From NCBI RefSeq assembly GCF_009498035.1, contig NZ_CP034550.1, forward strand, positions 4,712,001 to 4,776,000: a stretch of 64,000 nucleotides of DNA, in the 5' to 3' direction. Under the pieces are notes generated by a model. It did no database searches, was not told the DNA's origin, and saw only the letters and a program-made list of their open reading frames with translations. Made by a program: the position numbers and the translations under genes. Positions 26,043 to 33,438 of the stretch are shown here, one piece after another. The stretch is from Saccharothrix syringae (GTDB lineage: Bacteria; Actinomycetota; Actinomycetes; Mycobacteriales; Pseudonocardiaceae). Every line of letters begins with the position of its first letter. The first letter of the stretch is position 1.

Positions 26043-26453
26043 CTACAAGTGCGTGCCGGAGTGCCGGGGCACCGGGAAGCCGGCGCCCCGCAGCGCCGTG
26101 AGGGCGTGTGCCACGGTCGGGTGAACGTCGAACAGCTCGTCCACCAACGTCATCTCCAGGGTGCGCAGCACCGCGCGCTGACCGGTCGCCACCGCGAGGG
26201 CCGTGCCCTGCTCCTGCGCCCTGGTGTAGACCTCGACCAGGAGCCGGATCCCCGTCGAACCGAAGAACTCGACCCGCGTCAGGTCCACCACCAGGCCGGT
26301 GGGCTGGCGGTCGAGCTGGGCGCCCAGGGCGGCGCGGATGTCGGCCTCGCAGGCCATGTCGACCTCGCCGATCACCGCGACCGAGGGAATGCCCCACTGG
26401 TCGGTCGTGACCACCGTTGTCTCAGGAACGGTGTACGCACAAATATCGCTCAA
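26043..26453 (-). CDS. STAS-domain anti-anti-sigma factor
   Basis: A 136-residue single STAS domain of the RsbV/SpoIIAA type. The phosphorylation loop is EFFGSTGIRLL with Ser66 (and Thr67) at the expected place. The N-terminal beta strands (SVAVIGEVDMACEADIRAAL) are typical. In this family the unphosphorylated form sequesters an RsbW-like kinase to free a sigma factor. The start TTG 26453 is preceded by GAGGAG. No cognate kinase adjoins it; an RsbW-like domain occurs in the fusion protein at 46056-48869. Confidence 0.88.
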   Translation of the reverse strand: MSDICAYTVPETTVVTTDQWGIPSVAVIGEVDMACEADIRAALGAQLDRQPTGLVVDLTRVEFFGSTGIRLLVEVYTRAQEQGTALAVATGQRAVLRTLEMTLVDELFDVHPTVAHALTALRGAGFPVPRHSGTHL

Positions 26454-26806
26454 CCGGGGCTCCTCGGGCTGGTGCGCAAACCAACAACCGAGCTTCTCTT
26501 CAACCCGAATCGTCGCTCCGCGTAGCGGTTATGCAGACAACTCAACCGTACGGCGCCCGACCCGCCCTGGCAACCACCCGGTGGAGTGGAACGCAACACG
26601 GCGCACGGGAGTTCACCCGGTCGGTAGGCGCCCGGCCGGTCGGCGCGCTCCCGGAAACCCGTGCGGCGCAGCGGTTCCCGGGAGCGTGCAACCGCCGCGC
26701 CCGCGCGTGTCGTCCTCAGGGGGACGGCGGTGGCCGCGCACCGCGTCCGACGCGCCCCGCCTGGGTACCCCGTCTCATCGGGGTCGGGTGCCGAGAGGAG
26801 ACGCCG
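26454..26806. other. divergent promoter region of STAS and universal-stress genes
   Basis: A 353-bp stretch without a supported gene. It contains the candidate GGGTAC promoter for the universal-stress gene (26743-26768) and AT-richer DNA around 26430-26540 suited to the STAS promoter. Confidence 0.5.
26743..26768 (+). promoter_or_regulatory. candidate SigB-type stress promoter
   Basis: GCGT is followed after 16 nt by GGGTAC, matching the Streptomyces SigB-class pattern GNNT-N14-16-GGGTAC. The -10 ends 38 nt before the universal-stress gene start, a plausible leader. Chance matches are possible in GC-rich DNA. Confidence 0.4.
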
Positions 26807-27631
26807 ATGTCCGGCGAACGGGTCGTCGCGGGTGTCGACGGCACCGACGCTGCCCTGCGCGCGGCCGGGTGGGCGGCGCGGCAGTCGGTGGCGTGGGGCC
26901 TGCCGCTGCGGCTGGTGCACGGGCTGCGCTGGCCGCTCTACGAGCAGGTGCACCTGCACCAACCGGTCGACGTCGCGGGCGAGGAGGCCATGCGGCAGTG
27001 GGCGCGCGACGTGCTCGACGAGGTCGCCCGGCGGTGCCGGGCCGCCGGCGCGGCGGACGTGCGGGCCGAGGTCGTGCCCGGCGACCCGGCGGACGTGCTG
27101 GCGCGCGAGGCCGAGCACGCGGCCTTCGTCGTGGTCGGGCACGCCGACGGCGGCGGGGTCACCCGCGCCCTGCTGGGGTCGACCTCGGCGCAGCTCGTCC
27201 AGGCGTGCACCCGACCGGTGGTGATCGTCCGGGCGGAGGCGACCGCGGAGCGTGGCGGTCCGGTGGTCGTCGGCGTGGACGGTTCACCCGTCGACGGTCC
27301 GGCCGTCCGGTTCGCCCACGAGTTCGCCGACCGGGTCGGCGCCGGGGTGGTGGTCGTGCACGCGTCGGACGAGGGGGTCCACCCGGCCGGGGTGGAGGCA
27401 GACCTGGCCGACTGCGCGCGCCGGCACCCCGGCGTCCGCGCCCGGCTGGAGGTCGTCACCGGGGCGCCGGTGGACGCGCTGCTCGCCGCGGCGCGTGACG
27501 CCCGGCTGGTCGTGGTCGGCAGCCACGGCGCGGGCGTGGTGCGGCGGGCCCTGTTCGGTTCGGTCGGCCACTCGGTGGTGGACCGGGCGACCTGCCCGGT
27601 CGCGGTGCTGCCGCCGCACGCCGCGCCCTGA
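26807..27631 (+). CDS. tandem universal stress protein (UspA family)
   Basis: A 274-residue protein with two Usp domains. The first begins VVAGVDGTDAALRAAGWAAR and the second VVVGVDGSPVDGPAVRFAHE. The ATP-binding loop G-2x-G-9x-G(S/T) is complete in the second domain (VVGSHGAGVVRRALFGSVGH) and altered in the first (VVGHADGGGVTRALLGSTS). Such tandem Usps are dormancy and stress proteins in actinobacteria. ATG 26807 has a GAGAGGAG site 6 nt upstream, and a SigB-type promoter candidate precedes it. It ends 2 nt from the convergent mutarotase gene. Confidence 0.92.
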   Translation: MSGERVVAGVDGTDAALRAAGWAARQSVAWGLPLRLVHGLRWPLYEQVHLHQPVDVAGEEAMRQWARDVLDEVARRCRAAGAADVRAEVVPGDPADVLAREAEHAAFVVVGHADGGGVTRALLGSTSAQLVQACTRPVVIVRAEATAERGGPVVVGVDGSPVDGPAVRFAHEFADRVGAGVVVVHASDEGVHPAGVEADLADCARRHPGVRARLEVVTGAPVDALLAAARDARLVVVGSHGAGVVRRALFGSVGHSVVDRATCPVAVLPPHAAP

Positions 27632-27633
27632 GG

Positions 27634-28050
27634 TCAGGCCACGAAACCGACCGTGAGCAGCACGTTGGCGTAGAGCCGACCGTCGCCCGTGGCCACGCAC
27701 ACCGCCAGCTCGGGGCTCCGGCACGCGTCGTAGAAGTCCTGGCGGGCGAGTGGCCGCAGCGGCAGGTCGGGGCCGAGCAGCCGCTCGTAGTCCGCCCACA
27801 CCTCGGGGGTGCCGCCCTCGTCGGGGCGCATGGTGTGCACCGCCTCGACCGGGATGGCCGTCAGCACCGGCTCCAGCACCTCGTCCACGGTCACCAGGCC
27901 GGGCCGGAGGTTCAGGTGGACGACCTCGGCGCGGTGGTGGACGTTGGTGCGGTGCGCGTAGTTGGAGTCCGCGAGCAGCACCCGGCTCCCGTGGCCGGCC
28001 GAGGCCAGGGCGGCGAGCAGCGGCGGGTGCAGCAGGGGGTAGCGCAGCAT
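27634..28050 (-). CDS. RbsD/FucU-family sugar mutarotase
   Basis: A 138-residue member of the RbsD/FucU family, which interconverts anomers of ribose or L-fucose to speed their use. Family features are the catalytic His region SAGHGSRVLLADSNYAHRT and EAVHTMRPDEGGTPEV. The C-terminus (GDGRLYANVLLTVGF) is typical of the FucU side, which fits fucose better than ribose, but this is not decisive. It stands alone without a transporter or kinase gene. Two LacI-type operators (28092-28103 and 28138-28149) lie upstream, implying sugar-responsive repression by a regulator encoded elsewhere. Confidence 0.88.
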   Translation of the reverse strand: MLRYPLLHPPLLAALASAGHGSRVLLADSNYAHRTNVHHRAEVVHLNLRPGLVTVDEVLEPVLTAIPVEAVHTMRPDEGGTPEVWADYERLLGPDLPLRPLARQDFYDACRSPELAVCVATGDGRLYANVLLTVGFVA

Positions 28051-28091
28051 GGGACGGCCTTTCGGTGCGACAACGGCGGGCGGGCGCCCGT

Positions 28092-28103
28092 GTTATCGCT
28101 AAC
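28092..28103 (-). promoter_or_regulatory. LacI-family operator (proximal)
   Basis: GTTATCGCTAAC differs at one base from the perfect palindrome GTTAGCGCTAAC 46 bp upstream. Such TTAGCGCTAA-centred palindromes are typical LacI/GalR-family operators. It lies 42 nt upstream of the mutarotase start. Confidence 0.65.
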
Positions 28104-28137
28104 AAGTAGCACGCTCACCCTCGACTGGCCCAGAGCT

Positions 28138-28149
28138 GTTAGCGCTAAC
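28138..28149 (-). promoter_or_regulatory. LacI-family operator (distal)
   Basis: GTTAGCGCTAAC is a perfect 12-bp palindrome. The paired arrangement with the site at 28092 suggests cooperative or looping repression of the mutarotase gene. Confidence 0.7.
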
Positions 28150-28175
28150 GACTGAGCTTGGCCGACAAAGCACGA

Positions 28176-28207
28176 CGCGGTGCGCGGGAATCCTCCCGCA
28201 CACCGCG
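28176..28207 (-). terminator. hairpin terminator of the GlsB/YeaQ-type gene
   Basis: A 14-bp stem with one C-A mismatch (CGCGGTGCGCGGGA against TCCCGCACACCGCG) and a 4-nt loop, 29 nt downstream of the small membrane-protein gene. Confidence 0.7.
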
Positions 28208-28235
28208 TGCACGCTTCGGGGTGGTCCTGCCGGGG

Positions 28236-28499
28236 TTACCGGAGGCTGGTGCGACGGCCGCCCGAGATGCCCTCGGCAACGCCGATCAGCAGCACGGAGG
28301 CGATCACGGCCACGATGAAGCCCAGCACGTTCAGCTCGAAGATGTTGCCGGTGCCGAGCAGGTTCGCGATCGTGCCGCCGATCACCGAGCCGACCAGCCC
28401 GAGCAACAGCGTCGCCACGATGCCGAGGTGCTGCTTGCCGGGCTTGATCAGTCGGGCGAGCGCGCCGATGATCAGACCGGCGACGATGAACCCGATCAT
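28236..28499 (-). CDS. GlsB/YeaQ/YmgE-family stress membrane protein
   Basis: An 87-residue transglycosylase-associated-type protein with three hydrophobic helices rich in Gly and Ile. The opening MIGFIVAGLIIGALARLIKPG is the hallmark of the GlsB/YeaQ/YmgE family, followed by GLVGSVIGGTIANLLG. Members are stress-induced inner-membrane proteins. The start ATG 28499 has a GGGAGGA site. It diverges from the DUF202 pair, also small membrane proteins. Confidence 0.9.
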   Translation of the reverse strand: MIGFIVAGLIIGALARLIKPGKQHLGIVATLLLGLVGSVIGGTIANLLGTGNIFELNVLGFIVAVIASVLLIGVAEGISGGRRTSLR

Positions 28500-28620
28500 G
28501 TCATCCTCCCGGTTGTCGATGACTGTCGACGTTCGAATACCCGGTCCCGCGGCGGCGCAACCCACCCGCGCGGGACCGATCCAGCCGAACGCCGTGACGC
28601 GCGGCACGTGAGGAGCGCCG

Positions 28621-28956
28621 ATGACGGGCGACCGCGAACCGGACTACCGGTTCACCATGGCCAACGAGCGCACGTTCCTGGCCTGGGTGCGCACCGCGCT
28701 CGGCCTGCTCGCGGCCGGTGTCGCGGTCCGGCAGGTCGTGCCGCCGTTCGGGGTGCCGGGTGCGACCACGGTGCTCGCCGTGGCGTGCGTCGCGCTGGCG
28801 GCGCTGGTCGCGGGCACGAGCTTCCCCCGCTGGCGGCGCGTGCAGGCGGCCATGCGGGCCGGCGGGCCGCTGCCGCCCAACCGGATGGTGGTGGTGCTGA
28901 CCGCGGCGGTGCTCGTGCTGGCCGTGCTGGTCGCGGTGCTGGTGGTGCTCGGGTGA
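28621..28956 (+). CDS. DUF202 (YidH-like) membrane protein
   Basis: A 111-residue protein of the DUF202 family. The conserved start of the domain is YRFTMANERTFLAWVRTALG, followed by three hydrophobic helices and an RRVQAAMRAGGPLPPNR cytoplasmic turn. The function of YidH-type proteins is not established. Its stop overlaps the start of a second DUF202 gene (GTGA), so both are translated together and may form a hetero-oligomer. Confidence 0.88.
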   Translation: MTGDREPDYRFTMANERTFLAWVRTALGLLAAGVAVRQVVPPFGVPGATTVLAVACVALAALVAGTSFPRWRRVQAAMRAGGPLPPNRMVVVLTAAVLVLAVLVAVLVVLG

Positions 28957-29237
28957 ACCCGGACCCCGGCTTGCAGCCGGAGCGCACCGGGCTCGCCTGG
29001 AAGCGCACCGCGCTGACCGCCGCCGCGTGCACCCTGCTGCTGGCCGACGCGGCGGTCCGGCAGGGCTGGGGCGCCCTGCCCGCGGTGCTCACCGGGACCG
29101 CGGCGGTGGTCCTGGCCGCGGGAGGGCAGCGGAGGCACCGCGACGGAGCCGAGGCGCCGGTGGACGTGGTCGCCCTGCTCCTGGTGGCGGCGCTGGTGGT
29201 CCTGGCGTGCCTGGTGGCACTGTTCTCGCTGGTGTAA
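28953..29237 (+). CDS. second DUF202-family membrane protein
   Basis: A 94-residue DUF202 paralogue. It has the motif PGLQPERTGLAWKRTALTAA, the shorter form of the family in which the Arg-Thr-x-Leu-Ala-Trp core is kept, and three hydrophobic helices. It is coupled to the upstream gene by a 4-nt overlap. A strong hairpin terminator follows at 29241-29270. Pairs of a YidH-like and a YidG-like protein are common; role unknown. Confidence 0.82.
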   Translation: MNPDPGLQPERTGLAWKRTALTAAACTLLLADAAVRQGWGALPAVLTGTAAVVLAAGGQRRHRDGAEAPVDVVALLLVAALVVLACLVALFSLV

Positions 29238-29240
29238 GGG

Positions 29241-29270
29241 GGTGCGCGCCCAGGGGGCCGGGCGCGCACC
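29241..29270. terminator. strong bidirectional hairpin
   Basis: Perfect 11-bp stem (GGTGCGCGCCC / GGGCGCGCACC) with an 8-nt loop, between the DUF202 pair and the convergent Cys-rich peptide gene. Confidence 0.8.
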
Positions 29271-29279
29271 GCGGGTCGG

Positions 29280-29381
29280 TCAGCAGCCGGAGCAACAACC
29301 GCAACCGGGTCCGGTGCAACCACTGCAACAGCTGCAACCACCGGCGTGCGGCTGGGGCGGGGTCGTGGTCTCTGGGGTCAT
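29280..29381 (-). CDS. 33-residue Cys-rich peptide with duplicated CxCCxxC motif
   Basis: A short ORF from ATG 29381, preceded by GGGAGG at 6 nt, ending at TGA 29280. The first 15 residues are Thr/Pro-rich (MTPETTTPPQPHAGG). The last 18 contain eight Cys arranged as CSCCSGC-TGPG-CGCCSGC, an exact duplication of C-x-C-C-x-G-C around a short turn. This suggests a metal-binding mini-protein, similar in spirit to metallothioneins, or a precursor of a modified peptide. No modifying enzyme adjoins it. It has its own terminator and sits beside the end of the putative metallophore operon. Too short for routine gene calling; I do not know a named family. Confidence 0.6.
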   Translation of the reverse strand: MTPETTTPPQPHAGGCSCCSGCTGPGCGCCSGC

Positions 29382-29733
29382 GTGGGCCTCCCGTTCGGAC
29401 GGTTCGGGCAATCGCGTCCACGGTGAGCCGTTGCGGCGGAGAGGGTAAGGGCCCTCACCCGTCTGCGGGGTGCTCCTACCGGAATGGCACAGCCGCCCGC
29501 CGGCGGGGGATCGACGACCCCGGTCGGGCGGGACCCGGACGGCGGTGCGCGCCTCGCCCCGGGCGCTGGACCGGCCGCAGGCGTGCACGGGCGGCCACCG
29601 GAACCGCTCCCGGCGCAGGTCAGGTGGCTGTTCGCCGGTCCCGCGCCGGGAACCGCTCCCGGTGCGGGACCGGCGGCACGCCCGAGCAGCCCACCACCAG
29701 CCCACCGCCGACCCCCACCGCCCCCGCATCAAC
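29382..29733. other. 352-bp intergenic region at the operon end
   Basis: No gene is supported. Contents are the Cys-peptide promoter region, a near-palindromic GGGTAAGGGCCCTCACCC at 29444-29461, and the large hairpin at 29634-29674 that probably ends the long minus-strand operon. Confidence 0.5.
29634..29674 (-). terminator. large two-part hairpin terminating the metallophore-type operon
   Basis: A perfect 11-bp outer stem (GCCGGTCCCGC / GCGGGACCGGC) encloses a second 6-bp stem (CCGGGA / TCCCGG). It starts 60 nt after the GNAT gene. Confidence 0.7.
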
Positions 29734-30312
29734 TCACGCCGTCCCGACCGCGGCCCGCCCCGCAGCGGCCGGCACCGGCAGCGGGATCTCGAAGTGCACG
29801 GTCTGGTGGCGTTCCACATCACCGTCGCGGGCGTCGTGCACCTCGACCGCGACCGACCGCCAGAACGCCTCGGCGCCCGCCACCCGCGTGTCGGTGTGCA
29901 GGTAGATCCGCTCGTACCCCGGCGTCTCGGCGACGAACCGGACCGCGGCGCCGACCAGCGCCCGCGCCAGCCCCCGCCGCCGGTGCGACGGCCGCACGTA
30001 CACCCGGAACAGCTGCGCGGTCCCCGCACCGGAGTACCGCTCGGCCAGCCAGGCCGGGTGCGGCGGGCTGGCCGGTCCCTGCGCCCGCACGGCCGTGGTG
30101 GCCACGACCTCGTCCCCGTCGACCGCGACGAACAGCGCGTGCCGGGGCGGTCGCAGGTAGGCGCCCTCCAGGTCGACCACGTCGGCGTGCCACTGCGGCC
30201 GGTAGCCGTGGCCGAACTCGCGGTAGAAGGTGTCCAGCATGACGCTGCGCGCCCCGGGCAGGTCGGCGGCGGTCGCCAACCTGACCTCGTGGGCGTGGTG
30301 GTGCTCGTTCAC
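29734..30312 (-). CDS. GNAT-family N-acetyltransferase
   Basis: A 192-residue GNAT. The acetyl-CoA site is AQLFRVYVRPSHRRRGLARALV, containing the R/Q-x-x-G-x-G/A core (RRRGLA). The N-terminal HHHAH after the start is unusual and could be metal-binding. It is the last gene of the eleven-gene operon, overlapping the double ATPase by GTGA. It could tailor or inactivate the operon's small-molecule product by acetylation, or act on another amine; the coupling favours the former. Confidence 0.85.
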   Translation of the reverse strand: MNEHHHAHEVRLATAADLPGARSVMLDTFYREFGHGYRPQWHADVVDLEGAYLRPPRHALFVAVDGDEVVATTAVRAQGPASPPHPAWLAERYSGAGTAQLFRVYVRPSHRRRGLARALVGAAVRFVAETPGYERIYLHTDTRVAGAEAFWRSVAVEVHDARDGDVERHQTVHFEIPLPVPAAAGRAAVGTA

Positions 30313-31727
30313 TTCATCCTCTCCTCGGCTCCGTTCAACACCGCCGCCGCCGGACCGTGCGCGACGACGCGTCCCGCGCGGAGCACGACCACCCGGTCGG
30401 CGAGCCCGGCCACGACGTCCAGGTCGTGGCTGATCAGCACGAGCGCGCACGGCACGCCCGCGAGCAGGTCGAGCAGGCCGGCGCGGGTCACCGCGTCCAG
30501 GCCGGAGGTGACCTCGTCGCACACCAGCACCTCCGGCTCGGCGAGCAGGGCGCGCACGAGCGCGGCCCGCTGGAGCTCGCCGCCGGACAGCCCGCGCGGC
30601 GGCCGCACCGCGGTCGCCTCGTCCAGGCCGACCCCGGCCAGCGCGGCGAGCGCCCCGGCCCGCGCCGAGGCGGGTGCCGCGCCGCGCAGCCGCACCGCGG
30701 TGCGGGCCACCTGGTCGAGCACGGGCCGGTGCTCGTCGAACGACCCGCGCGCGTCCTGGAACACGTACTGCACGGCGGCCAGGTCGGCGCGCGGGCGGCG
30801 GCGCAGGGACCGGGCCAGCGGCCGGTCGTGCAGCAGCACCTCGCCGGCGACCGGCCGGTGCAGGCCGGCCAGGCAGCGGCCCAGGGTGGTCTTGCCGCTG
30901 CCGGAGCGGCCGACGACGGCCAGGCGCTCGCCGACCTCCAGGTCCACCCCGTGCAGGGCGGTGGCGTCGCGGTACCGGGCGGTCAGGCCGCGGACCCGCA
31001 GGCGCGGCGCCCGTCCGGGCACGGCGGCGGGCACCGGGGGCGCGGTGCCCAGCAGGGCCCGGGTGTAGTCCTCGCGCGGCGCGGTCAGCAGCGCGTCGGC
31101 GGGACCGGCCTCGACCACGCGCCCGGCGCGCAGCACCACGATCTCGTCGGCCAGCGCGCGCACCACCTCCACGTCGTGGGTCATCAGCACCAGCGCCGCG
31201 CCCCGGGCGACGACGGCGGCCAGCTCGTCGACGACCTCGGCGCGGGTCAGCGCGTCCTGCCCGGTGGTCGGCTCGTCGGCCACCAGCACCGCGGGGTCGC
31301 CGACCAGCGCCTGGGCGAGCACGACCCGCTGCTGCTGGCCGCCGGAGAGCTGGTGGGGGTAGCGGTCCAGCAGCCCGGCCGGCACCCGCGCGCGGCGCAG
31401 CGCCCTGGCGACCAGCTCGTCGGGGTCACCCCCGTGCCGGGCGGCGACCTCGCGGAACACCCCGCGCAGCCGGCGCACCGGGTTGAGGGCCGACGCGGGC
31501 TGCTGCGGTACGAACCCGACGCGCCCGCGCACCTCGACGCGCCCGTCGACCGCCACGCCGGGCGCGTGCTCGCCGAGCAGGGCCAGGCCGGTGGTGGTCT
31601 TGCCGCTGCCCGAGGCGCCGACCAGGGCCAGCACCCGGCCCGCGGCCAGGGCGAAGTCGACGCCGTCGAGCAGCAGCCGGTCGCCCGCCCGGGCCCGCAG
31701 GCCCGCCACGCGCACGACGGGGCTCAC
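30309..31727 (-). CDS. fused double ATPase of a peptide/nickel-type ABC importer
   Basis: A 472-residue fusion of two DppD/DppF-like ATP-binding cassettes. First half: Walker A GASGSGKTT, signature LSGGQQQR, Walker B VLVADEPTTGQD. Second half: Walker A GRSGSGKTT, signature LSGGELQR, Walker B VLVCDEVTSGLD. Each half has its switch His (LMTHDVEVV and LISHDLDVV). It powers the two permeases encoded immediately upstream; stop and start overlap by 4 nt. In the family the substrates are peptides, nickel or metal-opine complexes. Confidence 0.93.
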   Translation of the reverse strand: MSPVVRVAGLRARAGDRLLLDGVDFALAAGRVLALVGASGSGKTTTGLALLGEHAPGVAVDGRVEVRGRVGFVPQQPASALNPVRRLRGVFREVAARHGGDPDELVARALRRARVPAGLLDRYPHQLSGGQQQRVVLAQALVGDPAVLVADEPTTGQDALTRAEVVDELAAVVARGAALVLMTHDVEVVRALADEIVVLRAGRVVEAGPADALLTAPREDYTRALLGTAPPVPAAVPGRAPRLRVRGLTARYRDATALHGVDLEVGERLAVVGRSGSGKTTLGRCLAGLHRPVAGEVLLHDRPLARSLRRRPRADLAAVQYVFQDARGSFDEHRPVLDQVARTAVRLRGAAPASARAGALAALAGVGLDEATAVRPPRGLSGGELQRAALVRALLAEPEVLVCDEVTSGLDAVTRAGLLDLLAGVPCALVLISHDLDVVAGLADRVVVLRAGRVVAHGPAAAVLNGAEERMK

Positions 31728-32497
31728 CCGCGCACCCGCCGCAGGGCGCGGTCGAACACCAGGTTCGTCCCGACGGACAGGGCGACGATCAGCAGGGCGG
31801 GCACGACCACCGCCCACGGCTGGAGGAACAGCCCGCCGCGGTTGCGGTCCACCATCACGGCCCAGTCGGCGGCGTCCGGCGGCACCCCGACGCCGAGGAA
31901 GGCGGCCGACGCCACCAGGTACAGCGCGCCGGTCAGCCGGACGCCGAGGTCGGCGGCGAGCGTGCGCAGCACCGACCGCCCGGTGTAGACCACCGAGGTG
32001 CGCCACCACGACTCGCCCTGCATCCGCATGGCCTCCACCGCCGGCCGCCCGGCGACCTCCAGGGCAGCCGCGCGCGAGAGGCGGGCGACGTCGGGGAAGT
32101 TGACCAGCGCGACCACGCCGACGAGCACCGCGAGCCCCTGCCCGGCGACGGTCGCCACGAGGATGAGCACCAGCAGCGACGGCACGGCCAGCAGCACGTC
32201 CAGCGGCCGCATCAGCACCTCGTCGACCAGCCGCGGCCGGGCCGTGGCCGCGACGACCCCGTAGGGCACGCCGACGGCGTAGGAGGCGGCGGTGGCCAGC
32301 AGCGCCACCAGCACGACCGCCTGGCCGCCGGCCAGCACCTGGTACCAGGCGTCGCGGCCGACGAAGTCGGTGCCCAGCGGCCCCACCGGAACGAACGGCG
32401 CGCCGCGGGTCTGCTCCGCCGGCACGAACAGCGGTCCCAGCAGCGCCAGCGCCAGCGGCACCGCGACCAGCGGCCCGCCGAGGCCCACCCGCCTCAC
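31724..32497 (-). CDS. peptide/nickel-type ABC permease (DppC/NikC/CntC-like)
   Basis: A 257-residue permease. It starts with one hydrophobic helix and the family segment GPLGTDFVGRDAWYQVLAGG (the 'GTD-x-x-GRD' motif of DppC-type permeases). The ATPase-contact loop is ALEVAGRPAVEAMRMQGESWWR. Start GTG overlaps the stop of the first permease. Together they form the channel that imports the ligand captured by the Tat-type binding protein. Confidence 0.92.
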   Translation of the reverse strand: MRRVGLGGPLVAVPLALALLGPLFVPAEQTRGAPFVPVGPLGTDFVGRDAWYQVLAGGQAVVLVALLATAASYAVGVPYGVVAATARPRLVDEVLMRPLDVLLAVPSLLVLILVATVAGQGLAVLVGVVALVNFPDVARLSRAAALEVAGRPAVEAMRMQGESWWRTSVVYTGRSVLRTLAADLGVRLTGALYLVASAAFLGVGVPPDAADWAVMVDRNRGGLFLQPWAVVVPALLIVALSVGTNLVFDRALRRVRG

Positions 32498-33438
32498 GCC
32501 GCCACCTCCGCGCGCGGCGCCAGCCGGAACGCCACCAGGTCGGCCAGCAGGTTCACCACCACCGTGGTGACCGCGAAGACCACCGCCAGCCCCTGCACGA
32601 CCGGCAGGTCGCGCGCCGCCACGGCGTCGACCAGGGTGGTGCCCAGGCCGGGGACCACGAACACCGCCTCCACCACGACCACGCCGCCCAGCAGCCAGTC
32701 CGCGGTGCGCGCGACCTGCTGGACGGCGGGGGCCAGGGCGTTGGGCAGGGCGTGGGCGAACCGCACGCGCGCCTCGCCGAGCCCGAGGCGCCGGGCGTGC
32801 CGGACGTAGTCCGAGGCCAGCGCGTCGACCATGCCCGCGCGCACCAGCCGGCTGATCGAGCAGACCGGGCGGGCCAGCAGCACGACCAGCGGCAGCACCA
32901 GCACCTCGGGCCGCGCGAGCAGGTCCGCGCCCACCGCGGTGGGCGGCAGCCACGCCAGGTGCACGCCGAACACCGCGATCAGCACCACGGCCAGGGCGAA
33001 CTCGGGGATGGCGTGCAGGGCCACGGCGACCGAGGTCAGCGCCCGGTCCAGCGGTCCGCCCTCGCGCAGCGCGGCCAGCACGCCCACCAGCACGGACAGC
33101 GGCAGCAGCAGGACCAGGACCAGCACCGCGAGCACGGCGGTCGGGCCGGCGCCGTCGACCAGGAACTCCGCGACCGGCCGCCCCGAGACCACGGACTCGC
33201 CGAGGTCCAGCCGCGGCAGCCCGGCCAGCCAGTCGGCGAACCGCTCGGCCGCCGGGCGGTCCAGGCCCATCACCGCGCGGATGCGCTCGATCCGCTCGGG
33301 GTCGGGGTTGTCCCCGGCCAGGGCCACCGCCGCGTCTCCGGGCAGCGCCAGCACCAGGAAGAACACCCCGGTGACCACGGCGAGCACCTGGACCAGGCCC
33401 AGGGCCGCCCGCCGGGCCGCGTAGGCGCGCAGGCTCAC
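32494..33438 (-). CDS. peptide/nickel-type ABC permease (DppB/NikB/CntB-like)
   Basis: A 314-residue permease of the DppB type. The N-terminal helix (ALGLVQVLAVVTGVFFLVLAL) is followed by the large extracytoplasmic loop typical of this subunit. The EAA-type loop is RAGMVDALASDYVRHARRLGL, and the end carries VEAVFVVPGLGTTLVDAVAARD, a strong DppB signature. Its start overlaps the stop of the binding-protein gene. Confidence 0.92.
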   Translation of the reverse strand: MSLRAYAARRAALGLVQVLAVVTGVFFLVLALPGDAAVALAGDNPDPERIERIRAVMGLDRPAAERFADWLAGLPRLDLGESVVSGRPVAEFLVDGAGPTAVLAVLVLVLLLPLSVLVGVLAALREGGPLDRALTSVAVALHAIPEFALAVVLIAVFGVHLAWLPPTAVGADLLARPEVLVLPLVVLLARPVCSISRLVRAGMVDALASDYVRHARRLGLGEARVRFAHALPNALAPAVQQVARTADWLLGGVVVVEAVFVVPGLGTTLVDAVAARDLPVVQGLAVVFAVTTVVVNLLADLVAFRLAPRAEVAA

